DNA from: Balneicella halophila
GTDB taxonomy: Bacteria; Bacteroidota; Bacteroidia; Bacteroidales; Balneicellaceae
Assembly (NCBI RefSeq): GCF_003096835.1
Contig: NZ_QENZ01000003.1
Span: 248,001-312,000 of the forward strand
Reading direction: 5' to 3'
DNA: 64,000 nt
A model generated the notes under the pieces. It worked only from the letters and a program-made list of their open reading frames with translations, had not been told where the DNA came from and searched no databases. A program made the translations under genes and the position numbers. This document shows, one piece after another, positions 36,285 to 46,593 of the stretch (position 1 is its first letter; every line of letters begins with the position of its first letter).

Positions 36285-37173
36285 ATTTCAATTTAAATTC
36301 AATAGGAACCTGATACCAAACGCTTACCTTCTTTCCATTCAGTTCTCCCGGTTTGAATCTTGGCAATTTTTTTACTGCTCGAACTGAAGCTTTTTCCAAG
36401 CTATTGCAGACGCCTCTTAAAGTTACAACTTCTCCTATACTTCCATCCTTTTCTACAACGAATTTTAATTTTACGGTTCCTTCTATCCCTTTATCTTTTA
36501 CTGTTGAAGGATATGTTATTTTTTGTGCTATTTTTCTTAAAATTCCCTTATCTCCTCCTTTAAAATGAGGCATCTCCCTTTTTTTAGGATTTTTGTCTAT
36601 CAATACATTGATTAGGCTGTCATTTCTATATAATGCTTTGTATTCAAGATTTTTCAGACTATCATACCTTTCTTTATAACCGTCCTTCTTTCCTGCCTTA
36701 TAATTTGTAATAACTCTTTCATTCTTTGTTTGAAAAGTCCAAGCACCTTCTTTTTTATCATTGATAAATGTACCTGCTTTTCTAGGTTTTCCATTATTTT
36801 TATGAGAATAATATCTCCAAACTCCTTGTTTCTTTCCTAAATGATACTCACCTTTCACCCAAATATTTCCATTATCATACCATTCCGTGTAGGAACCGTG
36901 TTCCGTTGATAGGTAGGTATTGTGATATTCAATCTCGTGGGTTTTGACCAATTTATCGGGATTTATAATCTTCTTGACCAATACACTGTCCGCTCGTTTT
37001 TCTATGATATAGATATAATCTATGTATATAAGTTGGGCATCCTTAGTAAAAAAGGGCTTATACTTTTGTATCAGTTTCTTTTGTTTAGGACTAAATGATG
37101 TTTCCTGCGCACAGACATCTTGAACTAATGTAATCGTAACTGCTAAAATTAGGGCATGGAGTAGTAATCGCAT
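36271..37173 (-). CDS. Secreted TonB C-terminal domain protein with MORN-like repeats
   Basis: A 300-residue protein with a cleavable-looking signal (cleavage after VCAQE), MORN-type repeats (about 90-165, with GSYTEWYDNGN, GVWRYYSHKN and GAWTFQ) and a C-terminal TonB_C domain (about 215-297, starting at ITYPSTVKDKGIEGTVKLKF). Ordinary TonB has an N-terminal membrane anchor and a Pro-rich spacer; neither is seen, so energy transduction by ExbBD is unlikely. The start at 37173 is chosen since the promoter box ends at 37200. It is followed by the overlapping NamZ-like gene. Confidence 0.85.
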   Translation of the reverse strand: MRLLLHALILAVTITLVQDVCAQETSFSPKQKKLIQKYKPFFTKDAQLIYIDYIYIIEKRADSVLVKKIINPDKLVKTHEIEYHNTYLSTEHGSYTEWYDNGNIWVKGEYHLGKKQGVWRYYSHKNNGKPRKAGTFINDKKEGAWTFQTKNERVITNYKAGKKDGYKERYDSLKNLEYKALYRNDSLINVLIDKNPKKREMPHFKGGDKGILRKIAQKITYPSTVKDKGIEGTVKLKFVVEKDGSIGEVVTLRGVCNSLEKASVRAVKKLPRFKPGELNGKKVSVWYQVPIEFKLKYDDE

Positions 37174-37199
37174 CTTATAAATTTTAAGTTCAATCACTT

Positions 37200-37207
37200 C
37201 AAAGATA
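37200..37207 (-). promoter_or_regulatory. -7 promoter box of the TonB_C/MORN-NamZ unit
   Basis: The minus strand reads TATCTTTG, 27 bases upstream of the ATG at 37173. Confidence 0.65.
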
Positions 37208-37291
37208 CTAAAATCATAACTACATTATTTCCTAAACACTAAATTATTCTATAAGAAAAATAAACAATTCGTATCGTTCCTAAAAACTCTC

Positions 37292-37879
37292 CTACAGAAA
37301 ATAACCAATAAAGAAACTGACTCCTAAGCAAAATCCTGCATAGACTTGCATAGAATTATGTGCTTGTAGCCAAAGTCTAGAAGTACCTAAAAGTCCTGCC
37401 AAGAAGATAACGAATAAGGGTAGCCAAGAATAAAAGGAAAAAACAAACACAATGGCTAACATGCCACCAACAGCTGCCATATGCAAACTTATTTTCCAAA
37501 ATCTAGTAATAATTATCAGTATCAATAAAAAAACTGTGAGCGCGAAAAACATTTTGGAAAATAAATGAGGGAGGCTTGCCACTTTAGCCATCAACTGGTA
37601 ACAGATATAATACATAAACGCACCAAACAATAACGGTAGTGTTCTTTCCTTTCGATTTCTTATCTTCATTGAACTAACGACACCTTTAATTCGAAGAAAT
37701 GCTACAAAAAGAAACGGCATGAAGCAGGTGAGAACAAAAACAGTTCCTAAAATAATAAATGATGCTTTCCCTGGCAATAAACCACCCAAGGGTGTAGCTA
37801 AAAGCATTACCAAGACCGCATAGAAAGGCATGAGCAAGGGATGCAACAGCACGGAAACAATGCTTGCAATACGAGTCAT
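37292..37879 (-). CDS. PAP2-like membrane protein
   Basis: A 195-residue protein with about six membrane helices. Elements resembling the PAP2 phosphatase motifs are visible in order: RNRKERTLP (about 72-80) for KxxxxxxRP, SLHMA (about 132-136) for SGH, and SRLWLQAH (about 165-172) for SRxxxxxH. PAP2 proteins dephosphorylate lipids such as phosphatidic acid or undecaprenyl pyrophosphate. The usual Asp after the last His is Gln here, so activity is uncertain. It overlaps rpoN by one base (TAATG), the last gene of the asnS operon. Confidence 0.7.
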   Translation of the reverse strand: MTRIASIVSVLLHPLLMPFYAVLVMLLATPLGGLLPGKASFIILGTVFVLTCFMPFLFVAFLRIKGVVSSMKIRNRKERTLPLLFGAFMYYICYQLMAKVASLPHLFSKMFFALTVFLLILIIITRFWKISLHMAAVGGMLAIVFVFSFYSWLPLFVIFLAGLLGTSRLWLQAHNSMQVYAGFCLGVSFFIGYFL

Positions 37880-39324
37880 TACAATTCTTTCCTTAAGCGG
37901 GCAATAGGAATTCCTAAATTTTCTCTATACTTTGCAACAGTACGGCGTGCAATCAAATAAGACTTTTCCTGTAAAATTTCTGCCAATTTTTCATCGGTAA
38001 GTGGCTTTCTTTTATCTTCACCATCTACACAATCTTGTAATATTCTCTTGATTTCACGTGTTGATACTTCTTCACCAGACTCTGTCATCATTGATTCAGA
38101 AAAGAAATATTTTAGTGGAAATACACCAAAGTGTGTTTGTACATACTTTGAATTTGATACTCGCGATATGGTTGAAATATCTAAATCTGTATCTTCAGCA
38201 ATATCTTTCAAAATCATTGGCTTTAGCATTTTCTCATCACCATCAATGAAAAATTTCTCTTGGCGAATCATAATAGCATTCATGACCGAAATGAGTGTCT
38301 GCTGACGTTGGCGTACAGCATCTACAAACCATTTAGCTGCGTTAATCTTTTGTTTAACAAAAACAGCAGCATCTTTCTTTGCTTTCCCGTCTTTTTTGGA
38401 GCCTCTCAACACATCTTTATATTGCTCACTAACTCTCAATTCTGGAACATTTCGTGCATTGAGTGACATTTTAAGCTCTCCATCATGCATTTCTATAATG
38501 AAATCAGGAGTTATGTAGGCTGCACCCTGAGTAGAACTTTGAGAATATGCGCTTCCAGGCTTGGGATTTAATCGAGTTATTTCCTCAACAATATCGCGCA
38601 ATTCATCACGTGACACTTCCAGTTTTTTAATTAATTTTTGGTAGTTCTTTTTTGTAAATAGATCAAAATAATTCGTAATAATCTGGAGTGCTTTATCTTG
38701 CTCATCCGTCCTATCCTTTATTTTCTTAAGTTGTAAAGCCAAACACTCTTGCAAGTTTCGAGCACCAACTCCTGGTGGGTCAAAGTCCTGAACAACAAGC
38801 AATAAACGCTCTAAGGTTTTGATATCTACATCTACATTTGCTGCAAAGACTAGATCGTCAACAATAGCGTCTAATTCTCTGCGTAGGTAACCATCTTCAT
38901 CAATATTGCCTACAATGAATTCTGCAATCTTACGCTCCTCTTCGCTCAACTGGATACGTAAACCGAGCTGGCGCTCTAAATGTTCATGAAAACTCTCTCC
39001 CCTCGAGAAAGGAATGTCTTCATATTTGTCATCAGATGAGTAATTATTGGCTCGCAAGCGATAAGAAGGCATCTCATCCTCATCTTCAATATAATCATCT
39101 ATACTAAATTCCTCGTTCTCCGCAGGATTCTCATCCTGTTCTTCATTTTGTTGCTCATCTTTATTAGTATATTCATCTTGTTCCTCCAATAAAGGATTTT
39201 CCTCTAACTCCTTTTTTACCCTTTGTTCAAATTGTAAAGTAGGAAGTTCCAACAATTTCACTATTTGAATTTGTTGGGGGGAAAGCTTTTGTTGCAGCTT
39301 CAGCTGCTGTACCTGTTTGAGCAT
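37879..39324 (-). CDS. rpoN: RNA polymerase sigma-54 factor
   Basis: A 481-residue alternative sigma factor. Region I at the N-terminus is Gln/Leu-rich (LKLQQKLSPQQIQIVKLLEL), followed by an acidic region II (about 45-90), the core-binding region and a C-terminal DNA-binding region ending with the RpoN box ARRTVAKYRE. It reads -24/-12 promoters with AAA+ enhancer-binding proteins. It lies between asnS (25 bases upstream) and a PAP2-like gene (one-base overlap). No sigma-54 activator is in the window. Confidence 0.97.
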   Translation of the reverse strand: MLKQVQQLKLQQKLSPQQIQIVKLLELPTLQFEQRVKKELEENPLLEEQDEYTNKDEQQNEEQDENPAENEEFSIDDYIEDEDEMPSYRLRANNYSSDDKYEDIPFSRGESFHEHLERQLGLRIQLSEEERKIAEFIVGNIDEDGYLRRELDAIVDDLVFAANVDVDIKTLERLLLVVQDFDPPGVGARNLQECLALQLKKIKDRTDEQDKALQIITNYFDLFTKKNYQKLIKKLEVSRDELRDIVEEITRLNPKPGSAYSQSSTQGAAYITPDFIIEMHDGELKMSLNARNVPELRVSEQYKDVLRGSKKDGKAKKDAAVFVKQKINAAKWFVDAVRQRQQTLISVMNAIMIRQEKFFIDGDEKMLKPMILKDIAEDTDLDISTISRVSNSKYVQTHFGVFPLKYFFSESMMTESGEEVSTREIKRILQDCVDGEDKRKPLTDEKLAEILQEKSYLIARRTVAKYRENLGIPIARLRKEL

Positions 39325-39349
39325 CTAGTTTATCTCCTCTATCTATATA

Positions 39350-40786
39350 TTAAAATCTTGCATTTTTAGGTGTTCTTGGGAATGGTATTACATCTCGAAT
39401 ATTGCCCATGCCTGTTACAAACAACACCATGCGCTCGAATCCTAAGCCAAACCCACTATGAACCACTGTACCAAAACGGCGAGTATCTAAATACCAGCTC
39501 ATTTCTTCTTTAGGAATATTCATCTCATCCATACGTTGTTCCAGTTTGTCTAATCGCTCCTCTCGCTGTGAACCTCCTATGACTTCTCCAATCTGTGGGA
39601 AAAGTACATCCATAGCCGCTACCGTTTTTCCATCATCGTTTTGTCGCATATAAAATGCTTTGATATCCTTTGGATAATCATAAATAATTACTGGTTTTTG
39701 AAACTTCTTCTCCACTAGATAGCGTTCATGCTCTGATTGTAAATCTACTCCCCATTCATCAATAGGATATTGGAAACGTTTCTTTTTATTTGGTTTTGAG
39801 TTCCTCAATATATTAAAAGCCTCTGTATAGCTTATTTTCTCAAAATCATTTTCAACGACAAATCGAAGCTTTTCAATCAATTCCATGGATTGATCTTCTT
39901 GCTTCATTACTTTCTCTTCTTCCTGAAGTCTTTTACTTAAAAACTCCAAGTCTTCCATACAATTATCAAGGACATAATTAATAATGGATTTTGTAAAATC
40001 CTCAGCTAACTCCATGTCATCTTGCAAATCATAGAAAGCCATCTCAGGCTCTATCATCCAAAACTCTGCTAAATGCCGTGTCGTATTGGAATTCTCAGCT
40101 CTAAAAGTGGGACCAAATGTATATATTTTACCTAAAGCAGTAGCTGCCAACTCTCCCTCTAACTGTCCTGAAACCGTAAGGTTTGTTTCTTTTCCAAAGA
40201 AGTCTTCACTATAATCTATCTTTCCATCTTCCGTACGAGGCGGATTTTCTGCATCAAGTGTAGTAACACGAAACATTTCTCCAGCACCCTCAGCATCAGA
40301 TGCAGTTATAATTGGACTATGAAAATAATAAAATCCATTTTTATTAAAATAATTGTGAATAGCGTATGAAACTGCATGACGAATGCGAAATACAGCACCA
40401 AAAGTTGCAGTTCTGAAACGCAAATGTGCATTCTCTCGTAAAAATTCTAAAGAGTGTTTTTTTGGTTGTATCGGATACTCATCAGGATCACAAGTTCCTA
40501 ATACTGTTATTTTGTCGGCTTGTAATTCTATATTTTGAGTTCCAGAGGATGCAACAATCTTTCCCTCAACTTCCAGCGATGCTCCAGAGGTAATTTGTTT
40601 TAACAAATCCTCTTCAAATTTCGGATGATCTGCTACGACTTGCAAGTTTTGAAAAGTAGACCCGTCATTTAAAGCTATAAATGATAAATGTTTATTCCCA
40701 CGGCGAGTGCGTACCCAGCCTCTAAGCGTGACTTCCTCATCTACTTTTGATTTGGCAAGAATCTCCTTAATCGTTATTCCTCTCAT
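39350..40786 (-). CDS. asnS: Asparagine-tRNA ligase
   Basis: A 478-residue class II aminoacyl-tRNA synthetase that charges tRNA-Asn. It has an N-terminal OB-fold (about 15-110, with [12 protein letters not shown]) and class II motifs: motif 2 [19 protein letters not shown] (about 220-240) and motif 3 [12 protein letters not shown] near the C-terminus. The start at 40786 (MRGITIKEI) follows an AAGGAA-like ribosome site and fits the promoter box at 40818; a longer frame overlaps the transcription start. Confidence 0.97.
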   Translation of the reverse strand: MRGITIKEILAKSKVDEEVTLRGWVRTRRGNKHLSFIALNDGSTFQNLQVVADHPKFEEDLLKQITSGASLEVEGKIVASSGTQNIELQADKITVLGTCDPDEYPIQPKKHSLEFLRENAHLRFRTATFGAVFRIRHAVSYAIHNYFNKNGFYYFHSPIITASDAEGAGEMFRVTTLDAENPPRTEDGKIDYSEDFFGKETNLTVSGQLEGELAATALGKIYTFGPTFRAENSNTTRHLAEFWMIEPEMAFYDLQDDMELAEDFTKSIINYVLDNCMEDLEFLSKRLQEEEKVMKQEDQSMELIEKLRFVVENDFEKISYTEAFNILRNSKPNKKKRFQYPIDEWGVDLQSEHERYLVEKKFQKPVIIYDYPKDIKAFYMRQNDDGKTVAAMDVLFPQIGEVIGGSQREERLDKLEQRMDEMNIPKEEMSWYLDTRRFGTVVHSGFGLGFERMVLFVTGMGNIRDVIPFPRTPKNARF

Positions 40787-40817
40787 CGTTCTTTTTTCCT
40801 TGTTTGTAATTAACACA

Positions 40818-40825
40818 CAAAAATA
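40818..40825 (-). promoter_or_regulatory. -7 promoter box of asnS-rpoN-PAP2
   Basis: The minus strand reads TATTTTTG, 32 bases upstream of the asnS start at 40786. Confidence 0.6.
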
Positions 40826-40881
40826 GCAAATAATAACATACAGTGGTACAATTATTGAGAAAGGATGTGGATTTTTTTAAT

Positions 40882-40910
40882 AAAAAAAGACTGGCTAAAT
40901 ACCAGTCTTT
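40882..40910 (-). terminator. Terminator of the tRNA-Val gene
   Basis: AAAGACTGG (40886-40894) pairs perfectly with CCAGTCTTT (40902-40910) around a 7-base loop. On the minus strand the stem runs into TTTTTTTA. It follows the tRNA 3' end by about 10 bases. Confidence 0.85.
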
Positions 40911-40919
40911 AAATTAGTG

Positions 40920-40994
40920 TGGGCGAAGAGGGATTCGAACCCCCGACCCCCTGGGTGTAAACCAGGTGCTCTGAACCAACTGAGCTATTCGCCC
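40920..40994 (-). tRNA. tRNA-Val (anticodon TAC)
   Basis: On the minus strand a complete cloverleaf is seen. The acceptor stem GGGCGAA pairs with TTCGCCC, the D arm is GCTC...GAGC, the anticodon stem CCTGG/CCAGG encloses loop TTTACAC (anticodon TAC), and the T arm contains GGTTCGAATCC. The discriminator base is A; the CCA end is not encoded and must be added. It reads GUA and related valine codons. It has its own promoter and terminator. Confidence 0.97.
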
Positions 40995-41006
40995 CAATTG
41001 CGTGTG

Positions 41007-41014
41007 CAAATGTA
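41007..41014 (-). promoter_or_regulatory. -7 promoter box of tRNA-Val
   Basis: The minus strand reads TACATTTG, 12 bases upstream of the tRNA 5' end. Confidence 0.6.
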
Positions 41015-41204
41015 GTATATTTTATTTATTCTACAAATCCATCTATTAAAAATTTTCATTTTTTGTAAAAACAACTGCAATATTACCTCAAAGAAAAGGA
41101 ATGATGACCTCTCGGTTAAACTACTGCTAACTTACTGTTAACTCGTATTTTAGGAAGGATTTCTTGATTATTTTCGTAGCAGTAAAACAAAAAAGCCTTT
41201 GACA

Positions 41205-42092
41205 ATGAGAAGCGCCTATATTTTACTCGTCCTTTTCAACTCTCTTCTCTTTGAGACTTGCTCCATCACACCCACAAATATAAATACAGATCATTCATTT
41301 TCTACAGAAGAAAACTTAGCATACGGTAAGGAGGATACACAGACCTTAGACCTTTATATTTCAGAAAATGTAATTGACAGCATACCGATGGTCATTTTAG
41401 TACATGGTGGAGCATGGTTTTTCGTAGAAAAAGAAACTTTGAATCCTGTTCAAGAATTTCTTGCAAAAAACAATATCCCGAGTGCCAACATCAATTATCG
41501 TTTAAATAAAGGCAACATCACTTATAAAGAACAGTTAGAAGATATTGATTTAGCAGTAAATTACCTAAAAGAAAAAGCGGATAGTCTATCACTTCCATGT
41601 CGCTTCATCTTGTTTGGTGAAAGTGCAGGAGCTCACTTGTCGTTGCTTTATGGATATCAAAATCCTGAGTGCGTAGAGAAAATTATTTCATTAGCAGCTC
41701 CTACAGACTTTTTTTCAGAGACATATACGGGAAATAGGATTTATCATTGGTACACAAAATACTTTTTCGAACTGGCTACTAGAGGAAAATATTCTGATGA
41801 TAAATCACTTAATATATTCAAAGAGGCAAGTCCAATTAGCAACGCCTCCAATGTCCCTACACTTATTCTTCAAGGAACAAGCGATAGGGTCGTTGATATG
41901 AGTCAAGCTTTATCTTTAGATTCTGTGCTTACCAAAAAAAATGTGCCTCACAAGTTAGTGCTTATGGAAGGTGGTATTCATGTCTCACCCCGTCTGTCTT
42001 GGTGGAGAGACAAAGTAATCTACCCTGAGATGCTTTCTTTTTTGAAAAATGACATAAAAAAGGTATCGAAACCAATAACTGCATCTATTTAA
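41205..42092 (+). CDS. Alpha/beta hydrolase (HSL-type esterase), exported
   Basis: A 295-residue hydrolase with an N-terminal signal region that contains a possible lipobox Cys (FETC, about residue 18). The fold's motifs are present: oxyanion HGGAWFF (about 67-73), nucleophile Ser in GESAGAHLS (about 147), acid Asp in GTSDRVVD and the catalytic His in EGGIHV. It cleaves an ester or peptide-like bond; the substrate is unknown. The ATG at 41205 is preferred to an in-frame TTG six bases earlier. It ends four bases from the convergent recO gene. Confidence 0.85.
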   Translation: MRSAYILLVLFNSLLFETCSITPTNINTDHSFSTEENLAYGKEDTQTLDLYISENVIDSIPMVILVHGGAWFFVEKETLNPVQEFLAKNNIPSANINYRLNKGNITYKEQLEDIDLAVNYLKEKADSLSLPCRFILFGESAGAHLSLLYGYQNPECVEKIISLAAPTDFFSETYTGNRIYHWYTKYFFELATRGKYSDDKSLNIFKEASPISNASNVPTLILQGTSDRVVDMSQALSLDSVLTKKNVPHKLVLMEGGIHVSPRLSWWRDKVIYPEMLSFLKNDIKKVSKPITASI

Positions 42093-42096
42093 TAAG

Positions 42097-42816
42097 CTAT
42101 CCGAAAACTTCGTGGAGCACCTCCAAACTCTTAAACTTTCCTAAGTCCTGAAAGTGATAGGTATAATATTGGAGCACTTTCTCTAAAAAAGCGTTTCTTT
42201 TTTCCCGCGAGAGAGGGATTGCATCACAAGCTACCCACGTTTTATTTTGCAAGGTTTTCCATAATGTGGAATGCCCACTCGTAAGACTATCAATTTCTGA
42301 AAATGGGCTAAACTCTCCTTGTGAAATATTCAAATAGGAATGCTCCGCGTCATGTTCCTCTGGCTGAATACCTAAATAAGCTGTTAGTTTTACCAAAAAA
42401 GCTAAGTGAAAATTTGTTCCTTTGATGTTTTCATCATCTAGAAAGACAATGGCATCTTTCAAAAAAGAGAATAAGGACTCATCAGCTTCCTGCGCATATT
42501 GTAAAACTTTACTCAGTAGCTCCGCTATAAAAAATGCAATACTATTCTTAACTTGATTAAAAGGAATATCTTGGAATAATTTAGATGAAGTGGCACCATT
42601 GCCCATATACATTTCCTTTTGTGGTTTATAGTCAATTGGGATTTCGACTAGAGCCAAAGGTTGTAAAAAATGCAGTTTATTTTTGGACTTTCTTGATTTT
42701 GATGATTTAAAGATAAAAGACTGACGTCCGTAATCCCTCGTGTAGATGTGAGCAATCATTCCATTATCTCCGTATCGAAAATATCGTAAAACGATGCCTA
42801 GCGTCTGCTTCCTCAT
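42097..42816 (-). CDS. recO: DNA repair protein RecO
   Basis: A 239-residue recombination mediator that loads RecA on SSB-coated DNA with RecR. The N-terminal OB-fold (about 1-80) begins with TLGIVLRYFRYGDNGMIAHIYTRD, typical of RecO; the rest is helical. The zinc-binding cysteines of some RecO proteins are absent. The start at 42816 is chosen because the promoter box (42837-42844) lies within a longer frame that begins at 42855. The gene is divergent from valS. Confidence 0.9.
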   Translation of the reverse strand: MRKQTLGIVLRYFRYGDNGMIAHIYTRDYGRQSFIFKSSKSRKSKNKLHFLQPLALVEIPIDYKPQKEMYMGNGATSSKLFQDIPFNQVKNSIAFFIAELLSKVLQYAQEADESLFSFLKDAIVFLDDENIKGTNFHLAFLVKLTAYLGIQPEEHDAEHSYLNISQGEFSPFSEIDSLTSGHSTLWKTLQNKTWVACDAIPLSREKRNAFLEKVLQYYTYHFQDLGKFKSLEVLHEVFG

Positions 42817-42836
42817 TCTATCTCTTTGCTTTTTTG

Positions 42837-42844
42837 CAAAGTTA
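42837..42844 (-). promoter_or_regulatory. -7 promoter box of recO
   Basis: The minus strand reads TAACTTTG, 20 bases upstream of the recO start at 42816. Confidence 0.65.
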
Positions 42845-42877
42845 GGGATTTTCATAGCCTAATTCCCATAGAATCAC

Positions 42878-42885
42878 TATTTTTG
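42878..42885 (+). promoter_or_regulatory. -7 promoter box of valS
   Basis: TATTTTTG lies 32 bases upstream of the valS ATG, divergent from the recO box 33 bases away, so the two -33 regions overlap. Confidence 0.6.
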
Positions 42886-42917
42886 CATTTTAAAAGTATC
42901 AAAAAAAGGTCTATTTT

Positions 42918-45521
42918 ATGGAAATTCCTGCAAAATATCAACATACAAAAGCAGAAAACAAATGGTATAACTATTGGTTAGACAACCAATTTTTTCACTC
43001 TACTCCTGATGAGCGTGAGCCTTACACTATCGTGATACCTCCACCAAACGTAACTGGTGTATTACATATGGGACACATGCTAAATAATACCATACAAGAC
43101 GTATTGGCAAGAAGAGCGAGAATGGAGGGAAAAAATGTATGTTGGGTTCCAGGGACTGACCATGCATCTATTGCAACAGAGGCTAAAGTTGTCAATAAAT
43201 TAAGAGAAGAAGGCATTACGAAAGACCAGCTTACTCGCGAATCTTTCATGGAGCATGCATGGGAATGGAAGGAAAAGCATGGAGGCATCATTTTAGAACA
43301 ATTGAAAAAATTGGGTGCTTCTTGTGATTGGGAGCGTACTCGATTTACAATGGATAAGGAATTGTATGATTCTGTCATAAAAGTATTTATCGATTTATAT
43401 GAAAAAGGATTGATTTACCGAGGCGTTAGAATGGTAAATTGGGATCCTGTGGCAAAAACAGCTGTTTCTGATGAAGAGGTTATTCATAAGGAGGAACAGT
43501 CAAAACTGTATTATCTACGTTATCAAATAGAAGGGGAAGAGGATTATATCACTATTGCAACCACTCGTCCTGAAACTATTCTAGGAGATACGGCAGTCTG
43601 TGTAAATCCTAATGATGAGCGTTTTACGAAATATGCAGGAAAAAAATGCATCGTTCCTCTAGTAAATCGAGCAGTACCGATTATCCAAGACGAATATGTA
43701 GATATTGAGTTTGGGACCGGTGCTTTGAAGATAACTCCAGCCCATGATGAGAATGACTACGAAATAGGAATGCGTCACAAGTTAGAGACTATTGACATTT
43801 TTAATGATAATGGTACATTGAGCGAAGCCGCTGAACTATTTGTAGATAAAGATAGATTTGAAGTAAGAGATTTGATTATTCCTGAGCTTGAAAAAGCGGG
43901 TAACCTTGTAAAAATAGAAGACTATACGAATAAAGTAGGCTATTCGGAACGTACCGATGCCGTTATAGAACCGAAATTATCAGCACAATGGTTCCTAAAA
44001 ATGTCAGAGCTAGCAAAACCTGCATTGGAGCACGTGATGAATGACGATATTAAATTCCATCCTGCAAAATTCAAAAATGTATATCGTCACTGGATGGAAA
44101 ATATCCGTGACTGGTGCATTTCTCGTCAATTGTGGTGGGGACAGCGTATTCCTGTTTATTATTTCGACAATGGCGAATATGTGGTGGCTTCATCAATCGA
44201 TGAAGCTCTTCGTAAAGCTGAAGAAAAAACAGGCAAAACCTACACTGAAGCTGACTTATGTCAAGATGAAGATGTTTTGGATACTTGGTTTTCTTCTTGG
44301 CTCTGGCCAATTTCTGTTTTCAATGGAATTAATAAACCTGACAATAAAGATATCAATTATTATTATCCTACAAATGATTTAATCACAGGTCCTGATATTA
44401 TATTCTTTTGGGTGGCACGTATGATTATGGCAGGATTTGAATATCGTAAAGAAATCCCATTCAAAAATGTTTATTTCACAGGAATTGTTCGTGATAGTCA
44501 ACGTCGTAAAATGTCTAAACAATTAGGAAACTCTCCTGACCCTCTAGATTTGATAAAGGAATATGGTGCAGATGGAGTACGTGTAGGGATATTGTTGAGT
44601 GCTCCTGCCGGTGGCGACTTATTATATGAAGACAGTCTTGTAGAGCAAGGAAGAAACTTTACGACAAAGATTTGGAATACATTCCGTTTGGTAAAAAGCT
44701 GGAATGCAGAGGATAAATCACAGCCAAAATACGCAGCAACAGCTGTGGCTTGGTTTGAACAAAAATTGGCACAAGAAGCCTCAAAACTAAATGAGCAATT
44801 AAAGTCATATCGAATCTCTGAAGCATTAATGACTGCATACACTTTGATACGTGATGATTTTTCATCTTGGTATTTAGAAGCTGTAAAACCACCTTTTGGT
44901 GAAGCAATGGATAGAACTACCTATGATGCCAGTGTGAATTTTTTAGAACAGTTAATGCAATTATTACATCCTTTTATGCCTTTCGTAACAGAAGAGGTTT
45001 GGCAATTATTACGCGAGCGAGAAGACGGAGAATCGCTAATGGTTACTACTCTACCAAATTATACAAATGAAGATGCATCACTTTTAGAAGATATTCAAGT
45101 AGCTCAAGAAGTAGTTACAGCAATTCGTACGATTCGAAAGGATAAAAACATTGGATTTAAGGAAGAGCTGACACTCACAGTTTCTCACGAAATACCTTGC
45201 ACTGAAGTTATCGAAAAAATGGGGAATATCAGCGAAACTACAGTAACTGGTGAAAAACCTGAACAATCTATAGGGTTCACGGTAAATAACACTTCTTGCT
45301 ACATTCCTATGACTGGAGCTATTGATATAGAGGCTGAACGTAAAAAGATTACCGAAGAACTGGATTATACCAAGGGGTTCTTGAACAGTGTAACTAAGAA
45401 ATTGAGCAACGAGCGCTTTGTAAATAACGCACCAGAGAAGGTGGTGGCGATAGAACAGAAGAAAAAAGCTGATGCAGAGGCAAAAATTGCAGAGCTAGAA
45501 GCTCAGTTAAAAGCGTTGTAA
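42918..45521 (+). CDS. valS: Valine-tRNA ligase
   Basis: An 867-residue class I synthetase that charges tRNA-Val. The HIGH motif appears as HMGH in [15 protein letters not shown] (about 42-56) and KMSKS as KMSKQ in [14 protein letters not shown] (about 530). The editing CP1 domain carries [13 protein letters not shown] and the C-terminus has a coiled-coil arm (about 805-867). Length is typical for bacterial ValRS. It is a single-gene unit with its own promoter. A tRNA-Val gene lies 2 kb away on the other strand. Confidence 0.97.
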   Translation: MEIPAKYQHTKAENKWYNYWLDNQFFHSTPDEREPYTIVIPPPNVTGVLHMGHMLNNTIQDVLARRARMEGKNVCWVPGTDHASIATEAKVVNKLREEGITKDQLTRESFMEHAWEWKEKHGGIILEQLKKLGASCDWERTRFTMDKELYDSVIKVFIDLYEKGLIYRGVRMVNWDPVAKTAVSDEEVIHKEEQSKLYYLRYQIEGEEDYITIATTRPETILGDTAVCVNPNDERFTKYAGKKCIVPLVNRAVPIIQDEYVDIEFGTGALKITPAHDENDYEIGMRHKLETIDIFNDNGTLSEAAELFVDKDRFEVRDLIIPELEKAGNLVKIEDYTNKVGYSERTDAVIEPKLSAQWFLKMSELAKPALEHVMNDDIKFHPAKFKNVYRHWMENIRDWCISRQLWWGQRIPVYYFDNGEYVVASSIDEALRKAEEKTGKTYTEADLCQDEDVLDTWFSSWLWPISVFNGINKPDNKDINYYYPTNDLITGPDIIFFWVARMIMAGFEYRKEIPFKNVYFTGIVRDSQRRKMSKQLGNSPDPLDLIKEYGADGVRVGILLSAPAGGDLLYEDSLVEQGRNFTTKIWNTFRLVKSWNAEDKSQPKYAATAVAWFEQKLAQEASKLNEQLKSYRISEALMTAYTLIRDDFSSWYLEAVKPPFGEAMDRTTYDASVNFLEQLMQLLHPFMPFVTEEVWQLLREREDGESLMVTTLPNYTNEDASLLEDIQVAQEVVTAIRTIRKDKNIGFKEELTLTVSHEIPCTEVIEKMGNISETTVTGEKPEQSIGFTVNNTSCYIPMTGAIDIEAERKKITEELDYTKGFLNSVTKKLSNERFVNNAPEKVVAIEQKKKADAEAKIAELEAQLKAL

Positions 45522-45587
45522 GCATAATTGTCATTTTGAACATTGTGAAAAATCTCAAATTAGTTGACATGCCGTAAGATACTTCGC

Positions 45588-45595
45588 TATCTTTG
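45588..45595 (+). promoter_or_regulatory. -7 promoter box of the S4-domain gene
   Basis: TATCTTTG lies 45 bases upstream of the ATG at 45641, with a TTG at 45564-45566 at the -33 distance (21-base spacer). Confidence 0.65.
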
Positions 45596-45640
45596 AACAT
45601 GACATTGTAAATACAAGGTATTAAAATAGAAAGTGGAACA

Positions 45641-46027
45641 ATGAGTGAAATTGACAAAATACGTGTTGATAAGTGGTTGTGGGCTGTTCGTATCTTCAAA
45701 ACTCGAAGTCAAGCAGCTGAAGCTTGCAAGAAACGCCATGTATTTATCAATGGAGAAATTGCGAAACCTTCAAGAGAAGTTCAAGAAGGAGACATCGTAG
45801 GTGTAAAACGTGCTCCTATTACCTATGAATACAAAGTATTAGCCATTAGTGGGAAACGTATGGGAGCTAAACTCACTCCTGATTTTGTAAAAGATGTAAC
45901 ACCACAAGAGCAATTGGATTTATTAGAAGCTACGAAAACAAGAGGTTTTGAATATCGTGACAGAGGTCTGGGGCGTCCTACAAAACAAGAAAGACGGATG
46001 ATTGAAAAGTTAAAAGGTTTAAAATAA
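45641..46027 (+). CDS. S4-domain RNA-binding protein, Hsp15-like
   Basis: A 128-residue basic protein. The S4 domain (about 6-65) starts KIRVDKWLWAVRIFKTRSQAAEAC and includes FINGEIAKPSREV. The basic tail has GLGRPTKQERRMIEKLK. E. coli Hsp15 (HslR) binds stalled 50S subunits that carry peptidyl-tRNA and helps to recycle them; the length and architecture fit. It is the first gene before DUF4924 (12 bases later). Confidence 0.92.
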   Translation: MSEIDKIRVDKWLWAVRIFKTRSQAAEACKKRHVFINGEIAKPSREVQEGDIVGVKRAPITYEYKVLAISGKRMGAKLTPDFVKDVTPQEQLDLLEATKTRGFEYRDRGLGRPTKQERRMIEKLKGLK

Positions 46028-46039
46028 TATCTCAAGAAA

Positions 46040-46585
46040 ATGCTCATAGCACAAGAAAAAAAGAAAGAAAATTTAGCTGAATACATTTTGTATATGTGGC
46101 AAGTTGAGGATTTCATCCGAGCCTGTAAATTTGATATGAATTGTATCGAAAAGCAACGTGTAAATCCGTTTGACGTTTCAGGAGATCTTAAAAAACAAAT
46201 TTACGATTGGTATGAGAATCTCCTAATAATGATGCAAAAGGAGAAAATTCAGAAAAAAGGACATTTACAGATTTTAAAGAACAATGTGGACGAACTCACT
46301 GAACTTCATTTTGCCCTATTGCACAAAAAACATGATCCACAATACCGACAACTCTTTACCTCGGCAGCACAGACACTTTTAGAGATGCGACAAAATAGCA
46401 AAGCAGATGATGAAACGAGCGATATCGAAATAGCTCTAACCACACTTTATGGAGTTTTGTTGCTACGTCTGTCAGGTAAAGGAGTCAGTAAAGAAACGAT
46501 GCAAGGCATCCACCCCCTTAGTAGGTTACTAGCCTATTTATCTAAAGCTTACAAAGAAGTTGAAGAGGAATTATCAAAAAAATAA
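46040..46585 (+). CDS. DUF4924 family protein
   Basis: A 181-residue all-helical cytoplasmic protein beginning MLIAQEKKKENLAEYILYMWQ, with QVEDFIRACKFD. I recognise it as DUF4924, a Bacteroidota family of unknown function. It follows the S4-domain gene after 12 bases and precedes a DMT transporter after 8 bases, so the three probably share a transcript. Confidence 0.85.
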   Translation: MLIAQEKKKENLAEYILYMWQVEDFIRACKFDMNCIEKQRVNPFDVSGDLKKQIYDWYENLLIMMQKEKIQKKGHLQILKNNVDELTELHFALLHKKHDPQYRQLFTSAAQTLLEMRQNSKADDETSDIEIALTTLYGVLLLRLSGKGVSKETMQGIHPLSRLLAYLSKAYKEVEEELSKK

Positions 46586-46593
46586 CTGTTTAT

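Noticed and set aside
41168-41175. TATTTTCG as a promoter box for the esterase gene
   Set aside because: It has one mismatch to TAnnTTTG in the most conserved part. It is plausible but too weak to list.
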